Source: Prorocentrum cordatum
Taxonomy: Eukaryota > Sar > Dinophyceae > Prorocentrales > Prorocentraceae
DNA: 64,000 nucleotides
Direction of reading: 5' to 3'
NCBI GenBank assembly: GCA_963575745.1
Contig: CAUYUJ010001414.1
Coordinates: 478,270 to 542,269 of the forward strand
The position numbers and the translations under genes were made by a program. The notes under the pieces were generated by a model. That model ran no database searches. It had not been told where the DNA came from and saw only the letters and a program-made list of their open reading frames with translations. Shown here piece by piece: positions 10,995 to 21,415 of the stretch. Position 1 is the stretch's first letter. Each line of letters opens with the position of its first letter.

Positions 10995-11826
10995 CCCTTT
11001 GTTCGCACCGCCAGAGATCAGGACCAGACCTGGGCCGAAATTGGATGGGATGGGGGATCGGGGTGACGGGGTGACGGTTATATGGCAGACCTAGCGGTAA
11101 GCGAGGACGGGCACCAAGTTAAGAGTTGGTCAAGATAGGAGTTTGATCCCGCACACCTCCACGGTAGTATGCGGATGAGGACGGGCTTCGGGGCGGGAAA
11201 GTGTGTTGCAGCATCGTTGTCGCGTTTTGTATATATTATGGTCCCCCTCTTCTGTCTTGCCGCTTCTTCTCTCTTAACTGCCGCCAGCCGCCGTGAAATT
11301 CTTGACGCTCCGCATATCCCCACCAGCTCCTTAGCCTCTGGCTCAAGTAGCAACCTTAGCTCAATACTTTGGGGCAACTAGGCACCCCTCGTCGCCGCGA
11401 CCCCCGTTCCTCGCCCCAGGGGCGCCCTCAGAAGGTGGACGCAGTGGCAATGGCGAACGTCGTGGCTGGCAAGCTCCAGAACGTCGGCGAGCAGCTGCCG
11501 CGGCCGGTGCCGGCGCTGGCATGGGCGGAGGCGCCGGCGCCGAGGGCGCCCTCGAAGCCCAGGAGCTACAGCGAGCGCCCCGCCGCGGTCAGGTGGCTCC
11601 GCCACGCCGTGCGCAAGCCGTGCGGCGGCCGCCCCCACAGCATCCGCAGGCCTTGCGGGCTGCGAGCGGCGGGGCCTCCGGCCTCGCTGGCCCTCTGCGA
11701 GAGCTCCGCCGCTGGAGCGAAGCCTCTCCTGCCACACGGCGCGGCGGGCCCGCGGCCCGCCTCGCCGCCCGAGCTGCCCGGGGCTGGGCCGGCCGGCAGC
11801 GAGGCGGCGTGCGACCGGACGAGCGG

Positions 11827-11828
<2 letters not shown>
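10995..11828. other. Unique sequence with coding-like frame of uncertain status
   Basis: Nothing is recognised in 10995-11370. A plus-strand frame from 11369 runs to 12718 (449 codons). Its first part includes DAVAMANVVAGKLQNVGEQL, then it becomes Ala/Pro/Arg-rich, passes through the AT repeat as Ile-Tyr and continues through GC-rich tandem repeats. Other frames are open across the same GC-rich DNA, so this is not accepted as a gene. Confidence 0.4.
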
Positions 11829-11879
<51 letters not shown>

Positions 11880-11900
11880 TAATATATATATATATATACA
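11829..11900. repeat. AT dinucleotide microsatellite
   Basis: About 70 bases of (AT)n with one short interruption, standing in otherwise very GC-rich DNA. Confidence 0.97.
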
Positions 11901-11999
11901 TATACGGCTCCCTGGGGCCGGCCTCGCCGCCGGCGAGGACGAGTGGGCCCCCCGCAGTTGCGGGCTGCCTTGGCTGCGGCACTCAGGAGCTCCGACCTC

Positions 12000-12255
12000 G
12001 TTGCCTCTCGGCGAGCTCCGCCTGGGCTGCCGCGCCTCAGGCCGGTTCGCGAGCGAGCCGCGCACCCTCGGCGACCTTCCCGAGCTGCAGGGCTCTGGCG
12101 CGGAGGTCAGGACCGGCCTGGGCTCCCGCGCCTCGGGCCGGCGCGTGGGCGAGCCGCACACCTTCGGCGACCTTCCCGAGCTGCAGGGCTCTGGCGCGGC
12201 AGACGGGGCTCGCCCGGGCGGCCGCGCCTCGGGCCGGCGCGTGGGCGCTTCGCGC
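12000..12255 (+). repeat. 96-bp GC-rich tandem repeat, about 2.6 copies
   Basis: GGCGACCTTCCCGAGCTGCA at about 12070 recurs 96 bases later, with CGCGCCTCGGGCCGGCGCGT between copies. The period is a multiple of three, so one frame shows a 32-residue repeat (ASGRRVGEPHTFGDLPELQG). The surrounding sequence to 12720 is similarly GC-rich, with no identified protein. Confidence 0.8.
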
Positions 12256-12719
12256 ACGCCGCCCGAGCTGGGCCCCCTGCTGCCGGCCGGCCGCGACGCA
12301 GCCGCCAGCCCGTCCGTGGGGCCTCCGTGGGCCTCCGCTGCGCCCGGGCGGGTCTGCAGCGCCGTGGGGATCCACCCTGGGCCGCGCCAGTTCCGCAGCG
12401 AGCCCGCGGGGCCTCCGCGCCCGCGCGGGGAGCGGCCCGCCGACGCCCGGAGGCCGCCGTCGGCGAGGGGCGGCGGGCGCCCGCGCTCCGCGCTCAGCTG
12501 AGGCCCGGCCTCGGCGGTGGCCGGGGCGGCGCGGGGCAGGGCGAGGCAGCGGGGGGCCGCGCCGCGGGCGTCTGCCCGCGCGGGCGCCGCGGCGGGCGAG
12601 CGGCGGAGGCGGCCAGTGCCGCAGGCGAGTTCAGAGGCTGCCGGCGGGGCTCCGGGTCTGCCCGAGGGAGGCCTCGGCGCGGGCCGTGCGCGCGCGGAGG
12701 CTTCGCCCTGCCCCCTAAT

Positions 12720-12989
12720 TATGGGAGAGGCCGCCTCGGCTGCGGCTGCTCTGCTGTCGAGGGGGCCGCCTCTTGGCTTTTGTGTTGGGGGGCGCCCTGG
12801 CAATCGCGCCACGCGCGCGCGTCCTGGCATTTTTTGAGTGAGGCCTCCCACTTTGTCGCCGCTTTGCTTTTGGTCAGGGGCGGCGCCCAGGTAATCACAC
12901 CAAGCGTGCGCGTCCTGACAAGTAACATGTCGCATTCGAGCAATGCGCGCGCGACATTTACAATGCATTTCGCATTCGAGCAAGGTGCT
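12720..12989. other. Short imperfect duplication, no gene
   Basis: GGGGGGCGCCCTGGCAATCG...GCGCGTCCTGGCA near 12787 resembles GGGGCGGCGCCCAGGTAATC...TGCGCGTCCTGACA near 12879. Nothing else is recognised. Confidence 0.5.
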
Positions 12990-13128
12990 AATATCTGTCT
13001 CGCTCTCTCTCTCTCTCTAATTATCTATCTCTCTTGCTGTCTCTTTTTTTTTTTTCTCTCTCTCTCTCTCTCTCCCTCTCTTTCTCGCTCTCTCTCTCTC
13101 TCTTTCCTCTCTGTCTCTATCTCTCTCC
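12990..13128. repeat. CT dinucleotide microsatellite
   Basis: (CT)n with runs of T and TCTA interruptions. Confidence 0.96.
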
Positions 13129-13974
13129 TTTGATGCTCGGCTACTCCGAGCCTTAAGCTGTGAAACTGGCTTTTAACTGTAGCCATTGCAAGTCCAGGAC
13201 TCGCTTGGCATAACAAGGGTTTCCATCGACTGGCAGCGACTGTCGCATGATCTCAGCCGATGAACCACCGTCTCAGCTAGTATATTTGTCCCTCGACACG
13301 GTCTGTGTTTAGATGTGTCTTGAGGGAAGTTGGACATCAGCTTCCATGCCATTCCTTCCTACCTGCGGTGACACAGCTTGCGTCGCCGGCAAACTCTGTG
13401 TTCGAATGATGTTCCTGACGCTCTGACGTTGTTTCCCCTTTCCAGTGCTCGGGCATTTTTGAGCGGCCATTGACGTGCCAGCCCGTGCTTTGGGCCGTCG
13501 GTCGCGGTTTTCTCGAGACATCCTGAGTCGTTCTTCGACGGTCCCAGGGCCAATCGAGGGCCCTTGGTTCTGTACTTTTCACGACGCGAGCATGTCTAAG
13601 TTTTCTCGAGAGCGAGGGAGGCGGTGGCCGAGCGTTCGGCGGCTCCACGGAGCCGCCGCCCCCCAGAGCCGCAGGCACCTGCGACACTGCGGACGGCCCG
13701 TGGCTCTTGCTCTGTACACGCGCCCGCTGGCGGCGACCCGGTCAGTGTGCAGGTGGCGCGTGCGTTGGAAAAGCCAAACAACAAAATGGTTCACGGCGTG
13801 GAGCTCCCCATACGTGCATCTATTCGCATGGACCTGTCCGCCGTGAATGTCTGGGCGCCAGAATTTTTTCGAACATAGACGGGCTCCAGTTGCGACGGTC
13901 TGGTCATGAATCGACTTGCGAATACATTGGAGTGTGAATGAGCCTCAGTAGTACGAGCGCGTCTCTGCGCATGA
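13129..13974 (+). other. Unique sequence with one short coding-like frame
   Basis: Mostly unassigned single-copy-looking DNA. The frame ending at 13878 reads RALEKPNNKMVHGVELPIRA then SIRMDLSAVNVWAPEFFRT, less biased than the surrounding frames and preceded by an AG. It could be an exon or a retroelement relic; no family is recognised. A GAGACATCC motif of the kind described at 14641 occurs near 13515. Confidence 0.35.
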
Positions 13975-14640
13975 GCCTGGGGCCTCCTAGGGCCTCCTGA
14001 AACCTACTGGGGCTTTCTGGGGCCTCAAGGAGCCTCTTGGGGCCTCCTGGGGGCCTCCTGAGACCTCCTCGGGAGGATTCGTGCCCCAGGAGAGGCCCAA
14101 TCTACAGCAACAAACGTACATACGACATTGCGGATTGGAGCCACAGGAGAAGGGCAATCTATAGGAACACGCGTAAAACACCAAGGACTCGTGCCCCAAG
14201 AGAGGCCCCAAATGTAGGAACATAAGTCAAGCATTCAGGATTGTGTACACAGGAGAAGGACAGTCCATAGAAACATACGTATAACAGCAAGGATTCGTGC
14301 TCCATGTGAGGCACAATATATAGGAGCATACGTAAGACCTGTGAGATTAGAGCCATTCCTGTTCCCTTCTGAAGCCTCCTGCTCCTGGGGCCTCTCGGGG
14401 CCCCCTGTTGCCTCCCGAGGCCTCCTGGCGCTTCCTGTGGCCTCCTGGGGCCTCTTGTGGCTTCCTGAGGCCTCCTGGAGCTTCCTGGGGCTTCCTGGAG
14501 CCTCTTGGGGCATCCTGTGGCCTCTTGAGTCTTTTTGTGGCCCCCTAATGCCTCCTGGGACATCGTGTGGCCTCCTGGGGCCTCCTGGAGCCTGTTGGAG
14601 CCTCCTGTGGCATCCTGCGGAGAATATGTGCCCACGAGTC
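13975..14640. repeat. Degenerate GGCCTCCTGGGG array with embedded 62-67-bp units
   Basis: Ten- to fourteen-base variants of CCTCCTGGGGCCT fill 13975-14085 and 14370-14620. Between them (14085-14345) are about four units of 62-67 bases with GATTCGTGCCCCAGGAGAGG, CAATCTATAGGAACA and a CGTA motif. Inverted relatives of these units stand at 54960-55215. Minus-strand Gln/Glu/Ala-rich frames are repeat translations. Confidence 0.75.
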
Positions 14641-15015
14641 TGGCCACCAAAGCAGGCAGACCGATCGAGACATCCTCAACATCTTGCCTACCTGAGGGGT
14701 GAAAATGAGCGCCTCGCTCGAAACGTCCTCCAAATCTGCTCCGAAAGCTGAGGATGTAGGAGACATTTCCACAAAACTGCCTCGATCGGGACCGTGCAAT
14801 ACCACTCGGCGGCCCCCCTTCGGGGTGCTGAAACCAGCGCCTCGCCTGCGACATCCTCACAGTCTGATCTCCAAGCGAAGGATGTTGGGACAGAAAACCG
14901 GCAAACCGCTTGAGTCATCCCCACGAAACGGCCGCGAACGGGACCGTGCAATACCCATCGGCGGCTCCCCTCAGGGGTGCTGAAGCCCGCGCCCCATCTG
15001 AGACATCCTCTCAAT
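14641..15015 (+). repeat. GAGACATCCTC family, two units of about 160 bp
   Basis: Two related units each contain GGGACCGTGCAATACC, TCGGCGGC, CGGGGTGCTGAA-type sequence and a GACATCCTC block. They are relatives of the 72-bp units at 9140-9560 and of 18520-18560. Confidence 0.7.
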
Positions 15016-15263
15016 CTGCTGTGTGTTGAGTAAGTCAGACAATGATAATGCCTGAGTGTGAGTAAGTCTGGGTATGAGTGAGTCTCAGCATGAGTAAGTC
15101 TGAGTATGGGTAGGATTCAGCATGAGTAGGTCTGAGTACGAGTAGGCTAATCTGATCAGGTCTGAGTATGGGTAAATATGTGTATGAATAAGTTTGTGTA
15201 TGAGTAAGTCTAGGTATGAGGAGGAGGAGGAGGAGGAGGAGGAGGAGGAGGAGGAAAAGGAGG
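15016..15263. repeat. GAGTATGAGTAAGTCT minisatellite and GAG tract
   Basis: About fifteen 12-base variants of GAGTATGAGTAAGTCT run from 15030 to 15215, followed by about 48 bases of GAG triplets. Confidence 0.9.
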
Positions 15264-15440
15264 AGTAGGAGGCATCCAAGTAATCAGAATAGCCCCATCT
15301 CAGGATATGGGGAAAAAGCGTTTTCGGTGAATCCCTTCGCTTTCTGTAGATAGGCTCCGCAGGTGGGGCACTTCCGCACTGCGTCGGCCTGTCACCGTCT
15401 TCCCCCGCCGCCCCAGCCTTGCGCATGAGGTCGCCGGTCA

Positions 15441-15606
15441 GGAGGAAAAGACACACACACACAGACACAATTAATCCTCGATTCCCCAGAAAATATTGGA
15501 AACTATGGGAAATGGGGGGGAAGACAAAAACCCAGAACATATGGGTAAATATGGGGAGTAGTTTTATTTGTGTGTATTTATCTGTGTGTCCTGGGGCCCC
15601 TTCAGT
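15441..15606 (+). mobile_element. MITE-like element, family C
   Basis: Contains CACAGACACAATTAATC, GATTCCCCAGAAAATAT, a GGGAAATGGGGGGGAAGAC block and TTTGTGTGTATTTATCTGTG. It ends in GGGGCCCCTTCAGT. Seven relatives lie at 24535, 26002, 48872, 51758, 52273, 53430 and 54432. Confidence 0.75.
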
Positions 15607-15829
15607 TGGGCCCCCACCCGACCCTGGACGCTGGGTTGCAGGCCGTTCTCTCCTCGCGGCCAACCTGGGCGCCACTGAGGTTCGCCTGCTTGCCCCTTCC
15701 AGTTCGGGGAGCCCCTGGGCTCCCGGGCCTGCGACACGCCTGGGGTCCGCTGCCTCTGCCCGCACGGGGTCGGGCTGCGACCTTCTTCCGCTGGTTCCCC
15801 GCCTCCGCTGCTCTTGTGCCGCCCAGGCG

Positions 15830-16060
15830 ATGGCTTCTCCCGCCCCCCCCCGCCGCGGTGGCGCTCCCGCCGCTTCCACGCCCCTGCCTTTGGCGATTCG
15901 GGGCCTCTCCGTTGGGCGCCTGCACGCCCTGTTCGTCGTCCTCTTCGGCTGCGCCACGGTGGTCTTCGAGTTCGTCGGCTTCCTGCTCTTCGCCATGTCG
16001 GAGCTGCGCGTGGACCTGTGGCTCTTCCTGGTCTTCCGCGTGTCCCGAGCCGCAGCTTAG
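15830..16060 (+). CDS. Possible small membrane protein, uncertain
   Basis: An ATG at 15830 opens 76 codons. After a Pro/Ala-rich start there is a strongly hydrophobic stretch, LHALFVVLFGCATVVFEFVG then FLLFAMSELRVDLWLFLVF, which could cross a membrane once or twice before the stop at about 16058. The same frame is also open upstream into the family C element, and a 303-codon minus-strand frame overlaps, so GC-driven openness is a real alternative. No family was recognised. It could be a single-exon gene, an exon or chance. Confidence 0.25.
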   Translation: MASPAPPRRGGAPAASTPLPLAIRGLSVGRLHALFVVLFGCATVVFEFVGFLLFAMSELRVDLWLFLVFRVSRAAA

Positions 16061-16319
16061 CCCGTTCTTGTGCGCTCCAGTGCGTAACTTAGGCCGTTGC
16101 ATCGACGTTTCGTTCCGACGGCGCCCGGCGTCTTCCGGCGCATTGGCGATCAAAAAGTGTCCCCACCAGCCCGCCTTCCTCTTCCCGCGCGCTAATTTGG
16201 GCCGTCGCCTCTGCGCTTCGCCCCGTGACGCCGCCCGATCTCTCGCCGCGGTTGCGATCAACGAGATCGTCACCGACCCATTCAGAAGCAGTTTGCCAGG
16301 CGAGTTGAAGCGTCGTTGT
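16061..16319. other. Unique sequence, nothing recognised
   Basis: No repeat relation and no recognisable protein were seen in either strand. Confidence 0.4.
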
Positions 16320-16860
16320 GATGGGTTCTCGGGGGTCTCTAGGAACCACCTTGGGGTTTTCTGGAGGTCCTCCTGGGGCCCTCTCGGGGCCCTCATGGGC
16401 CCCTCCTGGAGCTTCTTCGGGGGCCATATGGGGACTCTATTTGGGCTCCTTGGGGCGGGTCTGAGAGCTCTCTTGAATGACCCTCGTAGCTCAAAAAGGG
16501 AGGGGGTCCTCAATTCAGGCCTCCCCCACTCGGAGGCTCCATGGCTGTCTCTTGGGTCATTCTTGGGGCGCCCTTGGGGTGTTATCGGGCCGTCTTGGGG
16601 TCATTTTGAGGCCTCGGAAGCCCACTGGAAACGAAAAAAGGCCAGAACGCAACAATCATGGATTTCCCAAAAGGTGTTGGAACCATTTTGGCTTCGTGGG
16701 GGGGGTCCTGAGAGGGCTCGGAGGGCACTTGAAACCATCTTGGGGTCGTCTTGGGTCGTTTTCGATGCATGCGGGGGGGCTATCTGGAGCCATTTTCAGT
16801 TCTCTTGAGCCTCTTGGAGGCCATCTTGGGTTCTCAGAGGCGGAGCCAACTTGGGCGCCC
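16320..16860 (+). repeat. Degenerate GGGGCCTCTTGG short-unit array
   Basis: Ten- to twenty-base variants of CTTGGGGCCATCTTGG, with a central block GAAGCCCACTGGAAACGAAA at 16617. It is a member of the family also at 1990, 13975, 30080 and 33230. Confidence 0.75.
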
Positions 16861-17395
16861 TAGTGCCTCGCGCCCCCCCCCCTCCCAGGCCCATGGGAGG
16901 GGGTATGGGGGAGGGTGAACCCCTCCCCGAGCAAGGTGGGTGGGGGTGGCAGGGGGGGGGGGGGACACAAGTTCGTTAAACCACCTGCGCCCAGGGGGCT
17001 GGTGGGATGCTGCACGCTACAGTCAACCCGCACAGTAAGGATGGGCAGCCTTCTCAATGGGTACCCTTGCATCCCTGCCTCCTCGGTCCATATTCGGCCC
17101 ATTCCGTTGGCCGCGCCCCACTCGGACAACTTCGACATGGGCCCCCGTGGCCCTTGCATCCTTTGATCGCGCATCCTTACTATACTGGTTGATTGTATCC
17201 CCGCCGACAGTCATGAGAAGCCAGGGAGTGCGCGCCGCGGTGGCGAAGGCAACAAGGGCAACAACGACGGCAGCGGCGGCGGTGACGGCGAAGGCCCCTC
17301 CTGCACAGCGTGGATCTGTGCATTGCCACCGGGGGCTGGCAACGGCCATCTTGGGCTTCGAGGCAATGCTGGCCTCGGCCAGGAGAGCGCGTACA
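16861..17395. other. Unassigned intron sequence with homopolymer runs
   Basis: Poly-C and poly-G runs at 16870-16965 are followed by sequence without recognised repeats or protein similarity. Confidence 0.4.
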
Positions 17396-17577
17396 CTCAG
17401 TATCCTTCGAAACGATCCCCATCCCCATCCCCATCCCCATCCCTTTTCGAGACCCCCACCAAATTACCACCCCAGTTGGGGACACACCCATGGAAGCCCG
17501 AAGGCAAAAGTCTATACCCCCATCCACGGAGGTCCAGACCACGCCGCTGGGGATGGGGAGCGGTTCGACGATACTCA
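17396..17577. mobile_element. MITE-like element with CTCAGTATC ends
   Basis: The left end CTCAGTATCCTTCGAAACGA then TCCCCATCCCC is mirrored by GGGGATGGGGAGCGG then TTCGACGATACTCA on the right. The termini are about 30 bases, with (CCCCAT)n just inside. A relative lies at 36891-37271. Confidence 0.75.
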
Positions 17578-17620
17578 TGCACGATGCTGGTGCTCAGTAT
17601 GGCCTTGGTTTTGCAAGGTC

Positions 17621-17717
17621 TTGGCATCGCTCGGACGTGTGCGTTTTTCCTTCGACGATGACCATCGAGGAGCATCCTTGATCATTTGGCGAAAACTCCA
17701 TGCACGAACCCGGAAAT
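17621..17717 (+). mobile_element. MITE-like element, family A, right end missing
   Basis: Starts TTGGCATCGCTCGGACGTGT and continues through GACCATCGAGGAGCATCCTT, but it fuses at about 17700 with the composite minisatellite repeat and lacks the terminal ACGTCCGAGCGATGGC. Confidence 0.85.
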
Positions 17718-18690
17718 GGATATAGACATGTGCAGCATGGTCACGTTTTCACGATACCCAACTGGGCGACACCTCACGAAACATCCCACGAGACACCCCG
17801 CGAAACATCCCACGAGACACCTCACGAAACATTCCACAAGACACCTCACGAACCATTCCACGAGACACCCCGTGAAACATTTCACGAGACACCCCACGAA
17901 CAGGCAACCACTCAACCATACACCCCACGAAACATTCCACGGGGGTGTGGTCGTGCTGGGGAGTGGTCGTGCTGGGGTGTGGTCGTGCTGGGGGGTGGTC
18001 GTGCTGGGAGGTGGTCGTGCTGGAGGGGTGGTCGTGCTGGGGGGTGGTCGTGCTGGGGCGTGGTCGTGCTGGGGCGTGGTCGGTCGTGGTCGTGCTGGGG
18101 TGTGGTCGTGCTGGGGTGTGGTCGTGCTGGGGTGTGGTCGTGCTGGGGTGGTGGTCGTGCTGGGGGGTGGTCGTGCTGGGGCGTGGTCGTGCTGGGGCGT
18201 GGTCGTGCTGGGGCGTGGTCGTGCTGGGGTGTGGTCGTGCTGTGGTGAGGTCGTGCTGGGGTGTGGTCGTGCTGGGGTGTGGTCGTGCTGGGGTGTGGTC
18301 GTGCTGGGGTGGTCCGCACCCTGTGATTTATCGATCGGGTCGTGCTGGGGTGTGGTCGTGCTGGGGTGTGGTCGTGCTGGGGTGGGGTCGTGCTCGTGCT
18401 GGGGTGTGGTCGTGCTGGGGCGTGGTCGTGCTGGGGCGTGGTCGTGCTGGGGCGTGGTCGTGCTGGGGTGTGGTCGTGCTGAGGTGGCCCGCACCCTGTG
18501 ATTCATCGATCGGGATTTCAAAAACAAGCGTTTCGCCTGAGACATCGTCAAATTTTAATCCGCCGGCCTCCTTCGACCTCGATATTTATCAGGGAAAGAA
18601 TCCGCCGGCCTCCTTCAAGTTGGGCACGGGGACATTGTTTATATACTAAAAGAGAGCCCTGGGCCTTTGCCCTTTCCGGGAAAAAAAAGG
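17700..18690 (+). repeat. Composite minisatellite repeat, member 2
   Basis: The lead-in GAACCCGGAAATGG...AACTGGGCGACACC (17706-17773) is followed by a 12-base CACGAAACATCC-type array (17774-17940). Next is a 16-base GTGGTCGTGCTGGGGT array of about 33 units (17944-18487) with two spacers containing CACCCTGTGATT. The end is CGTTTCGCCTGAGACATC, ATTTTAATCCGCCGGCC and CCCTGGGCCTTTGCCCTTTC. Module order matches 8170-9690. The period of 16 keeps all frames open, so the long Trp/Gly/Arg and His/Thr/Pro frames are artefacts. Confidence 0.85.
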
Positions 18691-18712
18691 GAATGGACGT
18701 CCGAGCGATGGC
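18681..18712 (+). mobile_element. Family A right-end fragment
   Basis: Only the terminal GGGAATGGACGTCCGAGCGA block is present, joined directly to the end of the composite repeat. Confidence 0.7.
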
Positions 18713-18884
18713 GGCTCGGATCGGAAGAAAACGTAGTCGACTGTGCGGACCTTCGCGCGTATTATTCCGCGCGTGGTCGTGCGTGGGCGCCCGTCTTCTC
18801 CACGCGGTGTGCCACGCCGACGGCCCGCGTCAACCGCGGTGTGAGGTCGCTATGTCTTCTCGCGTCAGGCCTGTTTCCTTTGAC

Positions 18885-19017
18885 TTGGCATCGCTCGGAC
18901 GTGTGCCTATTTCCTTCGGCGAGGACCATCGAGGAGCATCCTTGATCACTTGGCGAAAAAACCACTCACGAAACCGAAAAACACACACACAGGGAATGGA
19001 CGTCCGAGCGATGGCCA
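18885..19017 (+). mobile_element. MITE-like element, family A, complete
   Basis: Runs from TTGGCATCGCTCGGACGTGT to ACGTCCGAGCGATGGC with the family interior GAGGACCATCGAGGAGCATC and TTGATCACTTGGCGAAAAAA. The short inverted ends are GCATCGCTCGGACGT/ACGTCCGAGCGATGG. Confidence 0.88.
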
Positions 19018-19529
19018 GTTGACGCCCAGATGCTGTGCACCATCTCTTGCCCACCTCCGCTCCTCGTCCGCTACCCTCTCGGCCCGGGCGTTGGCGTGGA
19101 CGTTCTCGTACTCTTCTGACTGCGAGAGGGGAGAACATCTGTCGTCTCCGACTGGTTGGGTTGGCTATCTGCTCCTTCCCCGCCGTTCACGGGTGATCCG
19201 TGGTCGAGCGACGCAGAAAATGGGGGTCGTCTGCACTGCTATCGGCGAGGAACGTTCCCGCGTAAAGTTAGACTCGGCGCCTTCGTCTCCAATGTGGCGC
19301 GTGCCGCACTGGCGGCCCGCGCAAGCCACCGCGTAGGGTTGCGTCGTCTTCTCGCGTGAGACCCGCCTCGTTTTGTCGCCGGGATGCCGTCTGCGCACCC
19401 CCCACCGCGTCAAGCCGCGGCGTGGGGCCGCTGTGCCTTCTCGCGCAGGACCCGCTTCCCTGCGTCGCTCCGCTGCCGTCTGCGCAACCTTCTCGTCGCC
19501 CCGCTGCCTTCTGCGCACCTCCCCAGACC
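19018..19529 (+). repeat. Dispersed CGCGTAAG/GTGCCACGC repeat family
   Basis: The block CAATGTGGCGCGTGCCGCAC then GGCGGCCCGCGCAAGCCACC (19290-19333), and the neighbouring CCTTCTCGCG...GACC motifs, are shared with 18755-18870, 50990-51200 and 52560-52860. No coding assignment. Confidence 0.65.
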
Positions 19530-19655
19530 CCCGACGTCATGATCTTTTCACGGCGTTGATCCCCCGAGGTCTCGACCCATCTCCGGGGGCCGGCTTTTCA
19601 CCCTGAGCGGATTCTCGAAGGTTCCGAGGCCCAGTGAGGGCCCCCAGAGGCCGAA
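19530..19655 (-). mobile_element. MITE-like element, family G, inverted
   Basis: Begins CCAGACCCCCGACGTCATGA, then GAGGTCTCGACCCATCTCCG, and GAGGGCCCCCAGAGGCCGAA. It is the reverse complement of the family described at 36684-36872 and ends before exon 3. Confidence 0.75.
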
Positions 19656-19725
19656 AACATCGGGAGCAAGAAGCAAAGTCCTGTCGTGATCCCATCCCGC
19701 TTCGAGGGGGGGCCTGGGCCCGCAG

Positions 19726-19817
19726 GAGCCCGAGGAGTTCCTGCGCCGGGACCTCGAGGGCGCCGACCGGGACAGCCCCCGCCGCGCGTCCGTGGACCTG
19801 GTGCGGGCCTTGCGGAG
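19726..19817 (+). CDS. CSE1: CSE1 exon 3
   Basis: Reads EPEEFLRRDLEGADRDSPRR then ASVDLVRALR. The family signature here is [27 protein letters not shown], one of the most conserved stretches of CSE1. The acceptor is CGCAG|GAGCCC. The donor is placed at GGAG|GCGCAG (a GC donor), leaving two bases of an Arg codon that exon 4 completes. Exons 3 and 4 joined give 28 residues from DLV to the end of exon 4, the same as in the animal protein. The exon lies about 100 bases upstream of the 100-bp tandem array. Confidence 0.93.
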
Positions 19818-19920
19818 GCGCAGCGGCCGCCGCCCCGCCCTGGGCGCAGGAAGCGCTGTTTCGGCGGCCTTTGGCCGCGCGGGGCCTCCCTCGCAGACCT
19901 CCTCGAGGCATGCAGAGATG

Positions 19921-21415
19921 ACGACGGGAGGTTTTTGGCTGTCTTCGGCCTCTGGGGGTCCTTGCTGGGCCTTGGGGCCGTCGAGGATCGGCTCGGGCGG
20001 AAGAGAGCATGCAAGATTCCACGACGGGAGGTTTTTGACTGTCTTCGGCCTTTTGGGGGCCCTTGCTGGGCCTCGGGGCCGTCGAGGATCGACTCGGGAG
20101 GAAGAGAGCATGCAAGATTTCACGACAGGAGATGTTTGGCTGTCTTCGGCCTCTGGGGGCCCTTGCTGGGCCTGTGGGCCGTCGAGGATCGACTCGGGAG
20201 GAAGAGAGCATGCAAGATTTCACGACGGGAGGTTTTTGGCTGTCTTCGGCCTCTGTGGGCCATTGCTGGGCCTCGGGGCCGTCGGGGATCGACTCGGGAG
20301 GAAGAGAGCATGCAAGATTCCACGACGGGAGGTTTTTGGCTGCCTTCGGCGTCTGTGGGCCATTGCTCGGCCTCGGGGCCGTCGAGGATCGACTCGGGAG
20401 GAAGAGCGCATGCAAGCTTTCACGACGGGAAGTTTGTGGCTGTCTTCGGTGGGGGCCCTCGCTGGGCCTCGGGGCCGTCGAGGATCGACTCGGGAGGAAG
20501 AGAGCATGCAAGGTTCCACGACGGGAGTCTGTTGATTGTCGTCGGCCTCTGGGTGCCCTTGCTGGGCCTCGGGGCCGTCGAGGATTGACTCGGGAGGAAG
20601 AGAGCATGCAAGATTCCACGACGGGAGGTGTTTGGCTGCCTTCGGCCTCTGGGGGCCCTTGCTGGGCCTCGGGGCCGTCGAGGATCAATTCGGGAGGACG
20701 AGAGCATGCAAGGTTCCACGACGGGAGATTTTTGGCTGTCTTCGGCCTCTGGGGGCCCTCGCTGGGCCTCGGGGCCGTCGAGGATCGACTCGGGAGGACG
20801 AGAGCATGCAAGATTTCACGATGGGAGGTTTTTGACTGTCTTCGGCCTCTATGGGCCCTTGCTGGGCCTCGGGGCCGTCGAGGATCGACTCGGGTGGAAG
20901 AGAGCATGCAAGGTTCCACGACGGGAGGTTTTTGGCTGTCGTCGGCCTCTGGGGGCCCTTGCTGGGCCTTGGGGCCGTCGAGGATCGACTCGGGAGGAAG
21001 AGCGCATGCAAGCTTTCACGACAGGAGGTGTTTGGCTGCCTTCGGCCTCTGGGGGCCCTTGCTGGGCCTCGGGGCCGTCGAGGATTGATTCGGGCGGAAG
21101 AGAGCATGCAAGGTTCCACGACGGCACGTTTTTTTGGTTGCCTTCGGCCTCTGGGGGCCCTTGCTGGGCCTCGGGGCCGTCGAGGATCGACTCGGTAGGA
21201 AGAGAGCATGCAAGATTCCACGACTGGAGTCTGTTGATTGTCTTCGGCCTTTGGGGGCCCTCGCTGGGCCTCGGGGCCGTCGAGGATCGACTCGGTAGGA
21301 AGAGAGCATGCAAGATTCCACGACGGGAGTCTGTTGGCTGTCGTCGGCCTCTGGGGGCCCTTGCTGGGCCTCGGGGCCGTCGAGGATCGACTCGGGAGGA
21401 AGAGAGCCGGTCCCA
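19921..21415 (+). repeat. 100-bp tandem array, 15 units, amplified from family G
   Basis: Fifteen units of close to 100 bases (starts near 19922, 20020, 20121, 20221 ... 21321) begin CACGACGGGAGGTTTTTGGC and contain GGGCCTCGGGGCCGTCGAGG and AGAGAGCATGCAAG. After the last unit, 21400-21480 continues with GAAGAGAGCCGGTCCCAGGG and ends TCATGACGTCGGGGGTCTGG, the right end of a family G element. The left half of such an element has therefore been amplified in place. A period of about 100 shifts frame each unit and all three frames stay open, giving spurious frames of up to 460 codons on the minus strand. Confidence 0.95.

Noticed and set aside
11369-12718. 449-codon plus-strand frame and 464-codon minus-strand frame
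   Set aside because: The very GC-rich DNA is open on both strands and the frame crosses an AT microsatellite as Ile-Tyr. No conserved family could be recognised.
16678-16700. Partial match to the dinoflagellate spliced leader (CCATTTTGGCT)
   Set aside because: Only 11 bases match, and the sequence lies inside a CCATTTTGG-type short-unit array, so chance similarity is likely.
19537-20919. 460-codon minus-strand repetitive protein
   Set aside because: The 100-bp tandem array is stop-free in all frames; similar pseudo-proteins appear in the other frames.
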